Source of the DNA: Rhizobiales bacterium Y(2018)
GTDB taxonomy: Bacteria; Pseudomonadota; Alphaproteobacteria; Rhizobiales; Aestuariivirgaceae
Reading direction: 5' to 3'
Length of the DNA stretch: 64,000 nt
Assembly: GCA_005502925.1 (NCBI GenBank)
Contig: SCPD01000002.1
Coordinates: forward strand, 744,001 to 808,000
Made by a program: the position numbers and the translations under genes. Numbering within the stretch: the first letter of the stretch is position 1; every line of letters starts with the position of its first letter. Below the pieces are notes generated by a model. That model was not told where the DNA came from and did not search any database. It worked only from the letters and a program-made list of their open reading frames with translations. Of the stretch, positions 1 through 8,525 are shown one piece after another.

Positions 1-952
1 CGGCGAGCGAGTCCGGGCGGGGCGTGAGTTCGGTGCCTGCCGGAATCCAGCCGATTTCCTTCTGGCGGGCAAAGACCGTCTCGCGCATCTTGTCCCAGCC
101 GCCGTCGAACCGGCCTTTGTACTTGTCCGCCCACTCCTTGAAGATGTGATGCGGGCCATGGCCGGCGCCCGGAGCCCAGTACATGAAGAAGGGCCGGTCC
201 GGCGTCAGCGCGTGGACCTGCTTCATCCACGCGACGGCCTTGTCGGTCATGTCGACGGTGAAATGGTAACCTTCCTTGCCATGCGAGGGATCGACCCGCA
301 CCGTGTTCTCCACGACGGCGGGCTCCCATTGCGAGGATTCACCGGCAAGGAAGCCATAGAAGTAGTCGAAGCCGATGCCTTCACCCGCCGGCCAGTCCGT
401 ATAGGGGCCGACGGCGGTGGTCTCATTGGCCGGCGTGTTGTGCCACTTGCCGAAGGCGGCCGTTGCATAGCCGTAATAGCCGAGCACTTTCGCCGCGGTC
501 GCGGAGGTGCGCGGAATCCGGCCGGTATAGCCGTCCCAGTCATTGGCAAGCTCGGCGATCTGGCCATTGCCGACGCGGTGGTGATTGCGCCCGGTGAGCA
601 AGGCGGCCCGGGTGGGCGAACACATGGCGGCATTGTGGAACCGATTATAGGAAACACCTTGATCCGCCAGGCGGCTCAATGTGGGAGTGTTGATCACACC
701 GCCAAAGGCTGAAGGCAGCGCCGGCCCGACATCGTCCAGCATGATGACAACGATATTCGGCGCGTTGGCGGGCAGGTGCGACTGCGGCGGCAGCGGGCTG
801 TAGGTCGATTGGGCGATGGTCGGACCCGCTTTGCTGCCCGACGGCTTGGGCGGAAATGGCAGCGACTCCTGGGCGATCGCGGGGGCGCTCAACAGCAACG
901 CTGTCGCGCTCAGCCCCAGCCAGCTTGCTCGCAGCTTCTTAAGAGATGTCAT
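1..952 (-). CDS. Cys-type sulfatase (arylsulfatase family), C-terminus off the window
   Basis: Hydrolyses sulfate esters, most likely in the periplasm. Residues 1-27 form a signal peptide (basic start, hydrophobic core, AIAQ). A metal-binding LDD motif lies at about residues 72-74, and the sulfatase signature CSPTR begins at Cys111, followed by AALLTGR. That Cys must be oxidised to formylglycine for activity. About 317 codons are visible; alkaline-phosphatase-fold sulfatases usually have 450-780, so the C-terminal part is missing at the left edge. The ATG at 952 is preceded by AGGAGG and lies inside the end of the formylglycine-generating enzyme gene (14-base overlap), which indicates translational coupling with the maturase. 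The natural substrate cannot be read from the sequence. Confidence 0.93.
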   Translation of the reverse strand, partial: MTSLKKLRASWLGLSATALLLSAPAIAQESLPFPPKPSGSKAGPTIAQSTYSPLPPQSHLPANAPNIVVIMLDDVGPALPSAFGGVINTPTLSRLADQGVSYNRFHNAAMCSPTRAALLTGRNHHRVGNGQIAELANDWDGYTGRIPRTSATAAKVLGYYGYATAAFGKWHNTPANETTAVGPYTDWPAGEGIGFDYFYGFLAGESSQWEPAVVENTVRVDPSHGKEGYHFTVDMTDKAVAWMKQVHALTPDRPFFMYWAPGAGHGPHHIFKEWADKYKGRFDGGWDKMRETVFARQKEIGWIPAGTELTPRPDSLA

Positions 953-2072
953 TCTTTCCTCCTGGCCTGATGACACATCTGAAACCTATGTGACATGTCG
1001 AGGTGTCTATGGCCTCGGCATGCCGCGCCGCAGGGCGATAGCGGCGGCAATAACTGGGCGCGCAAAGATGCGAGCCGCCCTTCAGGACCTTGCGGGGAAT
1101 CCTGATCTCGGGCTGATCCGGATCGTAGCTGTCGGCTTCGCAGCCGCCGCGATGGCGTTGGGGAGCGCAGCATCCTTTCGATGCCGTCACTTCGTGCCGC
1201 GGAGAAAACCAGTCCGAGGTCCATTCCCAGACATTTCCGATCATGTCGTAGAGGCCGTAGCCGTTCGGCGGAAATGCCTTGACCGGTGAGGTGCGCAAGT
1301 ACCCGTCTCGAGCCTCGTTCACTGCCGGAAAATTCCCTTGCCATGTATTGGCCATGTGGCGGCCTTTCGGCGTGAACTCCGCGCCCCAGGCAAACTCGGC
1401 CTGCTCGAGAGCGCCTCGCGCGGCGAATTCCCACTCCGCCTCGTTTGGAAGGTCCTTGCCCTTCCACCGCGCATAAGCGAGCGCGTCATGGTATGAGACA
1501 TGGACGACAGGATGATCGCCGAGGCCCTCGAGGCTGCTCTGCGGGCCGTAGGGATGGATCCAATCGGCGCCCCTCAGGAAGGACCACCATTGTGTCCAGT
1601 CCCTTAGATCGGCATATTTTCCGGGCGGTCGGAAGACCAGCGATCCCGCATACAGCATCTCCGGCAGGATGCCTGGATAGTCCTGTGGATCGGGCGTGGA
1701 CTCGGCGAACGTACGATAGCTTGTGGCGGTAACGAATTCCGCGAACTGAGCGTTTGTGACGGGCGTCTCGTCGATGAAGAATCCCTCGACGCGAACGTGA
1801 TGCGCCGGCCCCTCTTCCGGATAGTGCCGATCAGACCCCATGCGGAACGCGCCGGCGGGCACGAAAATCATGCCATCCTGTTCAGACCTTGGCGGAAATT
1901 CAGCGTGAGCCGCTTCGACCTGCACGGCTGGCCTCCCTTTTGGTCCGATGTCTGCACGGTTTTCTATCGGCCCCGGCAGCAATCCTATGCTGCCGGGCTC
2001 GCCCTCTTCTTGTCTTTCGACGCCATTGTTGGCCGTGGTCCCGAGGCAGCGGCTCCGGGGCGGAGCTCGCAA
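939..2072 (-). CDS. formylglycine-generating enzyme (SUMF1/FGE-sulfatase domain)
   Basis: Oxidises the active-site Cys of sulfatases to formylglycine. The SUMF1 domain runs from about residue 68 (MIFVPAGAFRMGS) to the end and contains the GNVWEWTSDW block. The catalytic pair is present as LCAPSYC, which matches the C-x4-C active site of genuine oxygen-dependent FGEs; many SUMF1-domain proteins lack it. The first 60 or so residues look disordered, and the start is uncertain because no good ribosome binding site decides it; the conserved domain could begin near 1871. There is no signal peptide, so it should act in the cytoplasm before the sulfatase is exported. The gene overlaps the sulfatase gene by 14 bases, so the two form a maturase-substrate pair. 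Confidence 0.9.
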   Translation of the reverse strand: MRAPPRSRCLGTTANNGVERQEEGEPGSIGLLPGPIENRADIGPKGRPAVQVEAAHAEFPPRSEQDGMIFVPAGAFRMGSDRHYPEEGPAHHVRVEGFFIDETPVTNAQFAEFVTATSYRTFAESTPDPQDYPGILPEMLYAGSLVFRPPGKYADLRDWTQWWSFLRGADWIHPYGPQSSLEGLGDHPVVHVSYHDALAYARWKGKDLPNEAEWEFAARGALEQAEFAWGAEFTPKGRHMANTWQGNFPAVNEARDGYLRTSPVKAFPPNGYGLYDMIGNVWEWTSDWFSPRHEVTASKGCCAPQRHRGGCEADSYDPDQPEIRIPRKVLKGGSHLCAPSYCRRYRPAARHAEAIDTSTCHIGFRCVIRPGGKNDIS

Positions 2073-2212
2073 CCCGAAACCGTGGCCTTTCGGTCAGGTT
2101 GTATGTCGCAAATCGCTTTTTAGTTGAGTTGGATTTCACAGTTCTTGCAGGCGGTGACCATCGATACGGAGGGCGAGATTCATTGTCGGATCGCCCTGCG
2201 GTAGCGCGCAAT

Positions 2213-2242
2213 AAAAAACCCGGCGCTGAGGCCGGGCTTTTT
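2213..2242 (-). terminator. rho-independent terminator of the atp F0 operon
   Basis: CCCGGC (2219-2224) pairs with GCCGGG (2231-2236) around a 6-base loop. It is flanked by an A-run on the left and a T-run on the right, so it reads as a terminator on either strand. It lies 19 bases beyond the atpF stop and separates the atp operon from the FGE-sulfatase pair downstream on the same strand. Confidence 0.85.
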
Positions 2243-2260
2243 GTTCGTATGAGATATCGC

Positions 2261-2746
2261 TCAGTTGAGGCGGGACTTCACCGCGGCGATCGATTCCTCG
2301 ATCAGCGGGGCGCCCTTGGCGCCTTCGCTCGCGGCGGCCAGCAACTCGGTGGCGGCGCTGACCGCCACGTCGGTGGCGGCGGTGCGGACATCCTTGACCG
2401 CCTGCTGCTCGGCCTGGGCGATCTTCTGCTCGGCCTGCTTGGTGCGGCGCTCCAGCGTCTCGGTGAGCTTGGCGCGGGTCTCATGCGCCAGCGCCTCGGC
2501 TTCCTTGCGGGCGAGGGCCACGATGTCCTCGGCGTCCTTCTCGGCCTGGGCGCGCTTCTTCTTGTATTCGTCGAGCAGCGCCTGCGCTTCCTCGCGCAGC
2601 TTCTTGGCCTCGGCCAGTTCCTTGGCGATGCGCGCCGAACGCTCGTCGAGCATCGCGGCAACCTTCGCCGGCACCTTCAGATAGATGAGGAGCGCGATGA
2701 AGAGCAGGAAGGCGACGAGAACCCAGGTTTCGGGTTTTGCAAACAT
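2261..2746 (-). CDS. atpF: ATP synthase F0 subunit b
   Basis: Peripheral stalk subunit of the F1F0 ATP synthase in the inner membrane. One N-terminal membrane segment (about residues 7-25) is followed by a long charged helix rich in Ala, Glu, Lys and Arg that forms the coiled-coil stalk. At 161 residues it is a normal length. It is the last gene of the minus-strand F0 cluster, starts 2 bases after the stop of the b' gene, and is followed by a clear terminator. The short N-terminus and position next to b' match the alphaproteobacterial b subunit. Confidence 0.96.
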   Translation of the reverse strand: MFAKPETWVLVAFLLFIALLIYLKVPAKVAAMLDERSARIAKELAEAKKLREEAQALLDEYKKKRAQAEKDAEDIVALARKEAEALAHETRAKLTETLERRTKQAEQKIAQAEQQAVKDVRTAATDVAVSAATELLAAASEGAKGAPLIEESIAAVKSRLN

Positions 2747-2748
2747 GG

Positions 2749-3234
2749 TCAGTTCCCCTGCGCCTTGGCGACGGCCTTGGCGGCATCGGCGGCGCTCGCC
2801 TTGGTGCCGGTGAGCCGGCCGACGATCTCGGCCGCAATGTCGGTGGCGAGATCGGTTACGCTGGCCAGGGCCTTGGCGCGCGTCGCCTGGATGGCCTTTT
2901 CGGCCTCGGCGATCTTGGCGGCGAGCTGGCCGTCAAGCTTGCTGCGCTCCTTGTCGACCTCGGCGGAAAGTTTGTTGCGCGTCTCCTGCGCGATGCCATG
3001 CGCTTTGCTGCGGGCATCGGCGAGTGACTTCTCATACTCGGCGACGGCCTTGTCGGTATCCGCCTTGAAGCGCTGCGCCGCGGCCAGGTCGCTGTCGATC
3101 TGGTTCTTGCGGCCCTCGATGACACCGCCGGTGCGCGGGATCACGATCTTCGAGATGATGAAATAGAGGACAAGGAAGGTCACCGCGAGCCAGAACAGCT
3201 GCGGCGGCCAGGTATTGACGTCGAGTTGCGGCAT
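2749..3234 (-). CDS. atpF': ATP synthase F0 subunit b'
   Basis: Second, divergent copy of the peripheral stalk subunit. In photosynthetic bacteria and many alphaproteobacteria b and b' form a heterodimer. The protein begins MPQLDVNTWPPQLFWLAVTF with one membrane helix (about residues 10-30). A coiled-coil stalk follows, and an Ala-rich tail ends the 161-residue protein. The N-terminal MPQLD...WPPQ pattern distinguishes b' from b. It lies between atpE and atpF and is almost fused to atpF (2-base gap). Confidence 0.95.
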   Translation of the reverse strand: MPQLDVNTWPPQLFWLAVTFLVLYFIISKIVIPRTGGVIEGRKNQIDSDLAAAQRFKADTDKAVAEYEKSLADARSKAHGIAQETRNKLSAEVDKERSKLDGQLAAKIAEAEKAIQATRAKALASVTDLATDIAAEIVGRLTGTKASAADAAKAVAKAQGN

Positions 3235-3312
3235 GGCTCTAGCGCCTCATCATGATCCAAGCGCCGGCGAGGGCCTTGTCGGCCCTGCCGGTAGGCGAAG
3301 ACTTCGGTCCGA

Positions 3313-3537
3313 TCAACCGAAGAGAATGAGCATGGCGACGGCGAAGCCGATCAGGCCCGTCGCTTCGGCGAAGGCGAAGCCGAGGAACAGCGTGCCGCGC
3401 TGGCCGGCGGCGGCCGCCGGATTGCGCAGAGCGCCCGCGAGGTAATTGCCGAAGATGTGGCCGATACCGACGCCCGCGCCGCCAAGCGCAATGGCCGCGA
3501 TACCCGCACCGATCATCTTTGCTGCTTCAACTTCCAT
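3313..3537 (-). CDS. atpE: ATP synthase F0 subunit c
   Basis: Proteolipid that forms the rotating c-ring. The 74 residues form two membrane helices joined by a polar loop ([11 protein letters not shown]). The ion-binding carboxylate is Glu58 in [10 protein letters not shown]. The surrounding residues lack the extra polar ligands of sodium-type rings, so a proton-driven ring is expected. An AGGAG-like site precedes the ATG. The gene sits between atpB and the b' gene in the usual order. Confidence 0.97.
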   Translation of the reverse strand: MEVEAAKMIGAGIAAIALGGAGVGIGHIFGNYLAGALRNPAAAAGQRGTLFLGFAFAEATGLIGFAVAMLILFG

Positions 3538-3597
3538 CTGACTTCTCCTGTTGAATGGATGGATTAAGATCCGATTGATTGAACTAAAAGGCGAAAA

Positions 3598-4365
3598 TTA
3601 GTGGTCCGCGCCCATGGCGTCGCTGAGATACATGCAGGTGAGGAGGGCGAAGACATAGGCCTGCAGCGCCGCCACCAGGACTTCCAGGGCATAGAGGCCG
3701 ACGAGCGCGGCGAGCGGCAGCCAGCCGGCGGTGACGCCGAGCATGACGACGAAGCCCGCCATCACCTTCACCATCATGTGGCCCGCCATCATGTTGGCGA
3801 AGAGACGGATCGAGAGGCTCAAGGGGCGGATGAAGTAGGAGACGACCTCGATCACGACGACGAGCGGCAGGAGCAGCGTCGGGACGCCCGACGGCACGAA
3901 CAGCTTGAGATAGCCGAAGCCGTTGCGATAGAAGCCGATGAGGGTGGCGCCGATGAAGACGAGAAGCGCCAGGGCCAGCGTCACGATGATGTGGCTCGTC
4001 ACCGTGAAGGAATAGGGGATGAGGCCGAGGACGTTGCAGAACAGGATGAAGGTGAAGAGCGTGAGCACGAAGGGGAAATAGGTGCGGGCATTTTCATGCA
4101 GCACTTCCTTCGTCATGTTGTCGATGAACTCGTAGATGCTTTCAGCGACCGACTGCAGGCGCGTCGGGATCAGGTGCTTGGGCGCCAGGAGGAAGAGAAG
4201 GGCGGCGCAAGCGACCGCGATGATGGCCCAGAGACCCGAATTGGTCAGCGAGAAGGGGCCCAGGTCGATGATGGTGTTGATTTGGAACTGATGGATCGGA
4301 TCGATGATCTTCTCAGCATGCTCAGGCGCAGCGCCGGCTGCCACTTCCGTAGTGCTTGTTGACAC
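3598..4365 (-). CDS. atpB: ATP synthase F0 subunit a
   Basis: Membrane stator subunit that forms the two proton half-channels. Several membrane helices are visible, and the essential Arg lies in SIRLFANMMAGHM near residue 187 from this start. The length (about 255 residues) is normal. Start choice: a TTG at 4371 overlaps the atpI stop (TTGA) but directly abuts the GAGGA, leaving no spacing. The GTG at 4365, two codons downstream, has GAGGA with an ideal 6-base gap, so I prefer GTG at 4365. There is no ATG near the start of the conserved protein. Confidence 0.95.
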   Translation of the reverse strand: MSTSTTEVAAGAAPEHAEKIIDPIHQFQINTIIDLGPFSLTNSGLWAIIAVACAALLFLLAPKHLIPTRLQSVAESIYEFIDNMTKEVLHENARTYFPFVLTLFTFILFCNVLGLIPYSFTVTSHIIVTLALALLVFIGATLIGFYRNGFGYLKLFVPSGVPTLLLPLVVVIEVVSYFIRPLSLSIRLFANMMAGHMMVKVMAGFVVMLGVTAGWLPLAALVGLYALEVLVAALQAYVFALLTCMYLSDAMGADH

Positions 4366-4367
4366 GT

Positions 4368-4715
4368 TCAATCCTCGTCATCGTCCTTGACCGACGGCGC
4401 TACCGGGCCTTTGCCGCCCAGCACTTCATCGGCCTGTTTGCTCTTTGAGAGCCGCATCACATTGACGACCCCCGCAGCGATCCCGAACGGCATCAGAGCC
4501 AGCATGACCCACGGCGCCGTGCCGAAATACTTGTCCACCATCCAGCCGAGCCCCATGCACACCGCGAGACCGACGAACATCTCGGTCACCGCCCGCATGG
4601 CGAGACCCGCCGCCGATCCTTCGGTCTTGTCGGGCCCTTCCGGGCCCTTGCGCTGGTTCAGGCTGGTATCCAGCCGCTTTTCCAAATCCTTGAGCCGGTC
4701 ATCGAATTCTTTCAT
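4368..4715 (-). CDS. atpI: ATP synthase assembly protein I (AtpI/AtpZ family)
   Basis: Small membrane protein that helps assemble the c-ring, first gene of the F0 cluster. It begins MKEFDDRLKDLEKRLD, a short amphipathic stretch. Two membrane segments follow (MRAVTEMFVGLAVCMGLGWMVD and WVMLALMPFGIAAGVVNVM in fragments), and the tail is acidic (DDDED). The 115-residue length fits the family. The reading frame is open for a further 66 codons upstream, but that part is Arg-rich and unlike the family, so the ATG at 4715 is the start. Confidence 0.9.
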   Translation of the reverse strand: MKEFDDRLKDLEKRLDTSLNQRKGPEGPDKTEGSAAGLAMRAVTEMFVGLAVCMGLGWMVDKYFGTAPWVMLALMPFGIAAGVVNVMRLSKSKQADEVLGGKGPVAPSVKDDDED

Positions 4716-5321
4716 GATCCTGCTCTGATTGATGGTTGTTGCGGTCTGAACGCCCCTCAAAATCGCGCGCACCATAGAGTTTGGGCAAAAACGTGTCAAG
4801 GAATGGCTGGCCGATTCAAGCCTTTGATTCACAAGGGCTTTCGCCGCCGCTTTAACGATGCGGCGATTCGCGCGGTGAAACGTCGCCAGTTGTGCGCGCG
4901 GAGAGATTCTCATGAGCGCCGCGCTTGTTGGCCGGGTTCATGCGGGAGGTGTCGGCGACCGTGCCTCCACTAGGGTCGTCGCTGATTTAATAAGTCGCCT
5001 TGTGATGTTTTGTCTGATTATGATCTCCTCTGTTCGTCATTTTGCATAAGGCCATCACGTTTTCGTGAGGAATGCAGTCCTGCTCAGTTCGTTGTGGGGC
5101 GACGGTGGGTGATCTGGACGCACCAGTCGCCGTTGCTCCGAGTAAGTTTTGCACAGAAAAAACAGGCAATTCGATTGGACTCGATGAGTTTGCGACTGCT
5201 TCGATCATGCCTTCCTATGGCGAAACTTCATATGTGCGCTTTCTGTCGAGTCTTGACATGGGCCATAGTCTAAGCTGTTCTTATGTGATCGGTTTTGTGA
5301 TCAAAATAACGGGGAGGGGTA
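4716..5321. other. 606-bp divergent intergenic region
   Basis: This lies between atpI (minus) and the TRAP binding-protein gene (plus) and must hold both promoters. From about 4980 it is visibly less GC-rich. Short open frames cross it on both strands but look like no family. A candidate plus-strand promoter has TTGACA at 5253-5258 and a weak -10 (TGTTCT) 17 bases further on. Otherwise I see nothing recognisable. Confidence 0.5.
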
Positions 5322-6362
5322 ATGTCTTATCGTTTTCGTCCTTTGGCGGCCTTCATGATGCTGGCTGCCTTGGGGCAACCGGCGGTCGCCGAGCTTCCGG
5401 TCACCTGGCTCAGCCAGTCGCAGACGCACAGCGCGCAATATCCGGTCGAGGTGGCGGCCTTCGAGGCTTTGAAGGGCGACGGATTCGCCGTTCAGCGCAG
5501 CGAATTCCAGACCCTCGGGCTCAATATGGCCGACGGTCTGCGCACCGCGAGCCAGGGTACGTTCAACATCGTCTCGGCGACGATCGGCAGCGTGGCGCGT
5601 GACGACGCCTTCCTCGAGGGGCTCGATCTGATCGGCGTGTCGACCAATCTCGACGAGCTTAAAGTCTCCGTCGACGCCTATCGCTCTTCCTTCAATGCCA
5701 GGCTCGAGGAGCGATTCGGCGTCAAGGCTCTGGCCATCTGGCCGTTCGGCGCCCAGATCTTCTTCTGCAACCAGCCGGTCAAGTCGCTCGACGACCTGAA
5801 GGGCCTGAAGATCCGCTCCTTCACCGCCTCGATGTCGACCTTGCTCTCCGAGCTGGGCGCCAATCCCGTCACGCTGAGCTTCCCGGAAGTCTATCCGGCC
5901 CTCGAAAGAGGCGTTGCCTCCTGCGGCGTGACCTCGGCCACTTCCGCCAATACCGGCAAATGGCCGGAAGTGACGAGTTATGTGCTGCCGCTTTCGGTCT
6001 CGGGCTCGGTCCAGGCGCATCTCGTCAATGTCGAATGGTGGAAGTCGCTGAAGCCCGATCAGCAGAAGGCGATGGAAGGGCATTTCCGCGCCATGGAGGA
6101 CAAGCTCTGGGCGCTGGCGGTGAGCACCAACGCCGAAGCCCTCGACTGCACGGTGGGTAAGGCTTGCGAGAGCAAGATCTACAAACCTTATAAGAGCAAA
6201 CTGGTCGATGTCAGCGACGCCGACCGCGCCAGGGTGAAGGCCATTTCCTCGCAGAAGGTCCTGACCGAATGGGCCGGGCGCTGCACCAAGGTCTATGCCG
6301 ATTGCGCCAGCGTCTGGAACAAGACGATCGGCGCCGCCATGGGCGTCTCCATCGCCAATTGA
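5322..6362 (+). CDS. TRAP transporter substrate-binding protein (DctP-like)
   Basis: Periplasmic receptor of a tripartite ATP-independent transporter. A signal peptide covers residues 1-23 (AVAE cleavage region). The 346-residue length and the motif ALAIWPFGAQIFFCNQPVKS, followed by DDLKGLKIR, are typical of DctP family receptors. A strong GGGGAGGGG site precedes the ATG. The two membrane components follow on the same strand after a 220-base gap that holds a palindromic repeat element. The ligand is unknown. The amidohydrolase and racemase-superfamily genes downstream suggest a small organic acid or an amide/ureide derivative; that is inference. Confidence 0.9.
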   Translation: MSYRFRPLAAFMMLAALGQPAVAELPVTWLSQSQTHSAQYPVEVAAFEALKGDGFAVQRSEFQTLGLNMADGLRTASQGTFNIVSATIGSVARDDAFLEGLDLIGVSTNLDELKVSVDAYRSSFNARLEERFGVKALAIWPFGAQIFFCNQPVKSLDDLKGLKIRSFTASMSTLLSELGANPVTLSFPEVYPALERGVASCGVTSATSANTGKWPEVTSYVLPLSVSGSVQAHLVNVEWWKSLKPDQQKAMEGHFRAMEDKLWALAVSTNAEALDCTVGKACESKIYKPYKSKLVDVSDADRARVKAISSQKVLTEWAGRCTKVYADCASVWNKTIGAAMGVSIAN

Positions 6363-6404
6363 CGATGGATCGTCCGCATGTGCGCTTTTGCGGATATGCG
6401 AGCT

Positions 6405-6562
6405 CTCTCCAACTTTCCCCTTCTCCCGTTGCGAAGCAATGGGAGAAGGTGCCCGAGAGGGCGGATGAGGGCTCTTCTGAAACAGTGACAAGCCTCGACC
6501 AAAGAGCCCTCACCCGGCCTTCGGCCACCCTCTCCCATCCTGCGGACGGGAGAGGGGAAATG
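6405..6562. repeat. composite palindromic intergenic element
   Basis: Three inverted repeats are nested in about 150 bases: CTTCTCCC/GGGAGAAG (6420-6448), perfect 10-bp arms GAGGGCTCTT (6467-6476) and AAGAGCCCTC (6502-6511), and CCCTCTCCC/GGGAGAGGG (6528-6556). This resembles the palindromic intergenic repeats that are dispersed in rhizobial genomes. It separates the receptor gene from the TRAP membrane genes and could act as a processing or stability element in the transcript. Confidence 0.75.
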
Positions 6563-6585
6563 TTAGCGATCGAGCGACACAGCCC

Positions 6586-7209
6586 GTGACGGATTTTCCT
6601 TCTCCCGCTCCGCCATCTAATCCCGTCAACCGGGTGCTCGAACGCCCGGTGCGGGCGATGCAGATCGTCATGGGCTGGGGGCTCATCGCTTTGTGCCTCG
6701 CCACCACCTACGAGATTCTCGCGCGCAAGCTCTTTGGTCTCTCGCTCCAGGGCATCAATGAGATCGGCGCCTATATGCTCGCCATTTCGAGCACCTGGGG
6801 CTTCTCGATCGCTCTCCTGCAGCGCGCCCATTCACGCGTCGACTTTCTCTTCCCGCGCTTTCCGCCGGCTCTTCAGGCCGTGCTCAATCTCATTACCGCG
6901 CTGACGCTCGCCGGCATCGCCGCCTTCGCCGCCTGGCAGGGCTGGGGCGTTCTGGCTGACACGCTGCGTTGGCAGGCGACCGCCAACACGCCGCTGCAGA
7001 CGCCGATGTGGATTCCGCAGGGCCTGTGGCTCGCGGGCCTTGTCGTTTTTTCGGGCGTCAGCGCCGCCGGTGCCGTCCATGCGTCGCTTCTCTTCGTCAA
7101 GGACCGCCGCAAGCTCAACCGCTTCTACGGCCCGCCCTCGCTCAAGGAGCAGATCGAGCTCGAGACGAACCTCTCCTTGCCGGCAGACGCGAAGGAGCCG
7201 GCGCGATGA
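6586..7209 (+). CDS. dctQ: TRAP transporter small membrane subunit (DctQ)
   Basis: Small integral-membrane component of the TRAP transporter. Four membrane helices are visible in 207 residues. The conserved region TYEILARKLFG...INEIGAYMLAISSTWGF is the family signature. The start is GTG at 6586 with only a weak ribosome binding site. The stop codon overlaps the start of dctM (ATGA), so the two are translationally coupled. The N-terminal 15 residues are Pro-rich and may not all be real. Confidence 0.92.
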   Translation: MTDFPSPAPPSNPVNRVLERPVRAMQIVMGWGLIALCLATTYEILARKLFGLSLQGINEIGAYMLAISSTWGFSIALLQRAHSRVDFLFPRFPPALQAVLNLITALTLAGIAAFAAWQGWGVLADTLRWQATANTPLQTPMWIPQGLWLAGLVVFSGVSAAGAVHASLLFVKDRRKLNRFYGPPSLKEQIELETNLSLPADAKEPAR

Positions 7210-8507
7210 TCGACATGACCGTCGTCCTGGTCGGCTTCACGCTGATGATCGCGCTCTTGTTCCTCGGCGTCCATGTCGCGACGGCGTTGTTCCTCACCGC
7301 CGTCGCCGCGATCATTATCTATTTCGATGGCGTGCACTTACGCGTCTTCGGCAGCCAGCTGTGGAGCTCGATGGAGGATTACATCCTCCTCGCCATTCCG
7401 CTTTACATCCTGCTCGGCGAAATCCTGGTGCGCAGCGGCATGACCGACAAGATGTATGCGGCGCTGTCGCCGTGGCTGAATCGTCTGCCCGGCGGTCTTC
7501 TGCATACGAATATCGGCGCCTCCGCCGTCTTCTCGGCGGTGTCGGGGTCGTCGGTGTCGACCGCGGCGACCATCACCACCGTGGCGCTCCCGTCCTTCCG
7601 CAAGCGCAATTATGACGAAAGGCTGGTGCTGGGCTCGATTGCCGCCGGCGCCTCGCTCGGCAATCTCATCCCGCCGGGCATCGCCTTCATCGTTTATGCC
7701 TCGCTCACCAACGCCTCGGTCTCGCAGCTTTATGCCGCCGCCATGGTGCCGAGCCTGATCCTGATCGTGCTTTATATGTCGACCATCGCCGGCATCTGCT
7801 TCTTCCGGCCCGATCTCGCCGGCGAGAAGGAGCCGCGGCTGCCCTGGGCCCAGCGTTTCCGGCTGCTCATCGATCTCATCGGCCCGGCGGTCGTCTTCGC
7901 CATCATCATGGGCTCCGTCTATACCGGCTGGGCCACGGTGACCGAATCGGCGGCGCTCGCCGTCGTCGCCACCATGGCTATTGCCGCGCTGCAGAAGCGC
8001 CTCAACATCAGGATGCTGCACGAGGCCTTCATCTCAGCTGCGAGCCTCACCGCGATCTCGATGTTGATCCTGGTGGTGGCGTTTTATCTCAATTACGCGC
8101 TGAGCATGCTCAACATCACCCAGACGCTGAGCCTCTGGGTGGCGAGCCTCGGCGTCAGCCCGCTCGTTCTCAAATGGGTGCTGGCGATCTTCTACATCCT
8201 GCTCGGCATCTTCTTCGAGACCTTGCCGATGATGGTGGGCACCGTCCCGGTGCTGTTCCCCATCATCCTGGCGGTCGGCATCGATCCGATCTGGTTCGGC
8301 GTGTTCATCGTGCTCATGTGCGAGATGTCGCTGCTCACGCCACCGGTCGGCATGACGCTTTATGTGATCCAGACGGTAAGGCGCGAGGGTAATATCGGCA
8401 CCGTCTTCGCCGGCACCATTCCTTTCGTCGCGGCGATGATGCTGATGACGGCGCTGCTCATCCACTTCCCCCAGATGGCGACCTGGGTCGTCAGCACGAT
8501 CAACTGA
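7206..8507 (+). CDS. dctM: TRAP transporter large permease (DctM)
   Basis: Large membrane subunit (433 residues) that carries the sodium-driven transport path. Start ATG at 7206 lies in the ATGA overlap with dctQ; an upstream in-frame extension is inside dctQ and not real. Characteristic blocks include GNLIPPGIAFIVYASLTNASV, split over about residues 155-175, SAAATITT-like SSVSTAATITTVALP, and MCEMSLLTPPVGMTLYVIQ near the C-terminus. It forms one transcription unit with the receptor, dctQ and probably the two enzyme genes that follow. Confidence 0.95.
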   Translation: MIDMTVVLVGFTLMIALLFLGVHVATALFLTAVAAIIIYFDGVHLRVFGSQLWSSMEDYILLAIPLYILLGEILVRSGMTDKMYAALSPWLNRLPGGLLHTNIGASAVFSAVSGSSVSTAATITTVALPSFRKRNYDERLVLGSIAAGASLGNLIPPGIAFIVYASLTNASVSQLYAAAMVPSLILIVLYMSTIAGICFFRPDLAGEKEPRLPWAQRFRLLIDLIGPAVVFAIIMGSVYTGWATVTESAALAVVATMAIAALQKRLNIRMLHEAFISAASLTAISMLILVVAFYLNYALSMLNITQTLSLWVASLGVSPLVLKWVLAIFYILLGIFFETLPMMVGTVPVLFPIILAVGIDPIWFGVFIVLMCEMSLLTPPVGMTLYVIQTVRREGNIGTVFAGTIPFVAAMMLMTALLIHFPQMATWVVSTIN

Positions 8508-8525
8508 AACCCTGAGGAGCGTTTC

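Noticed and set aside
5010-5273. Possible small genes in the atpI-TRAP intergenic region
   Set aside because: No ribosome binding site, no family pattern, and the frames cover the expected promoter region.
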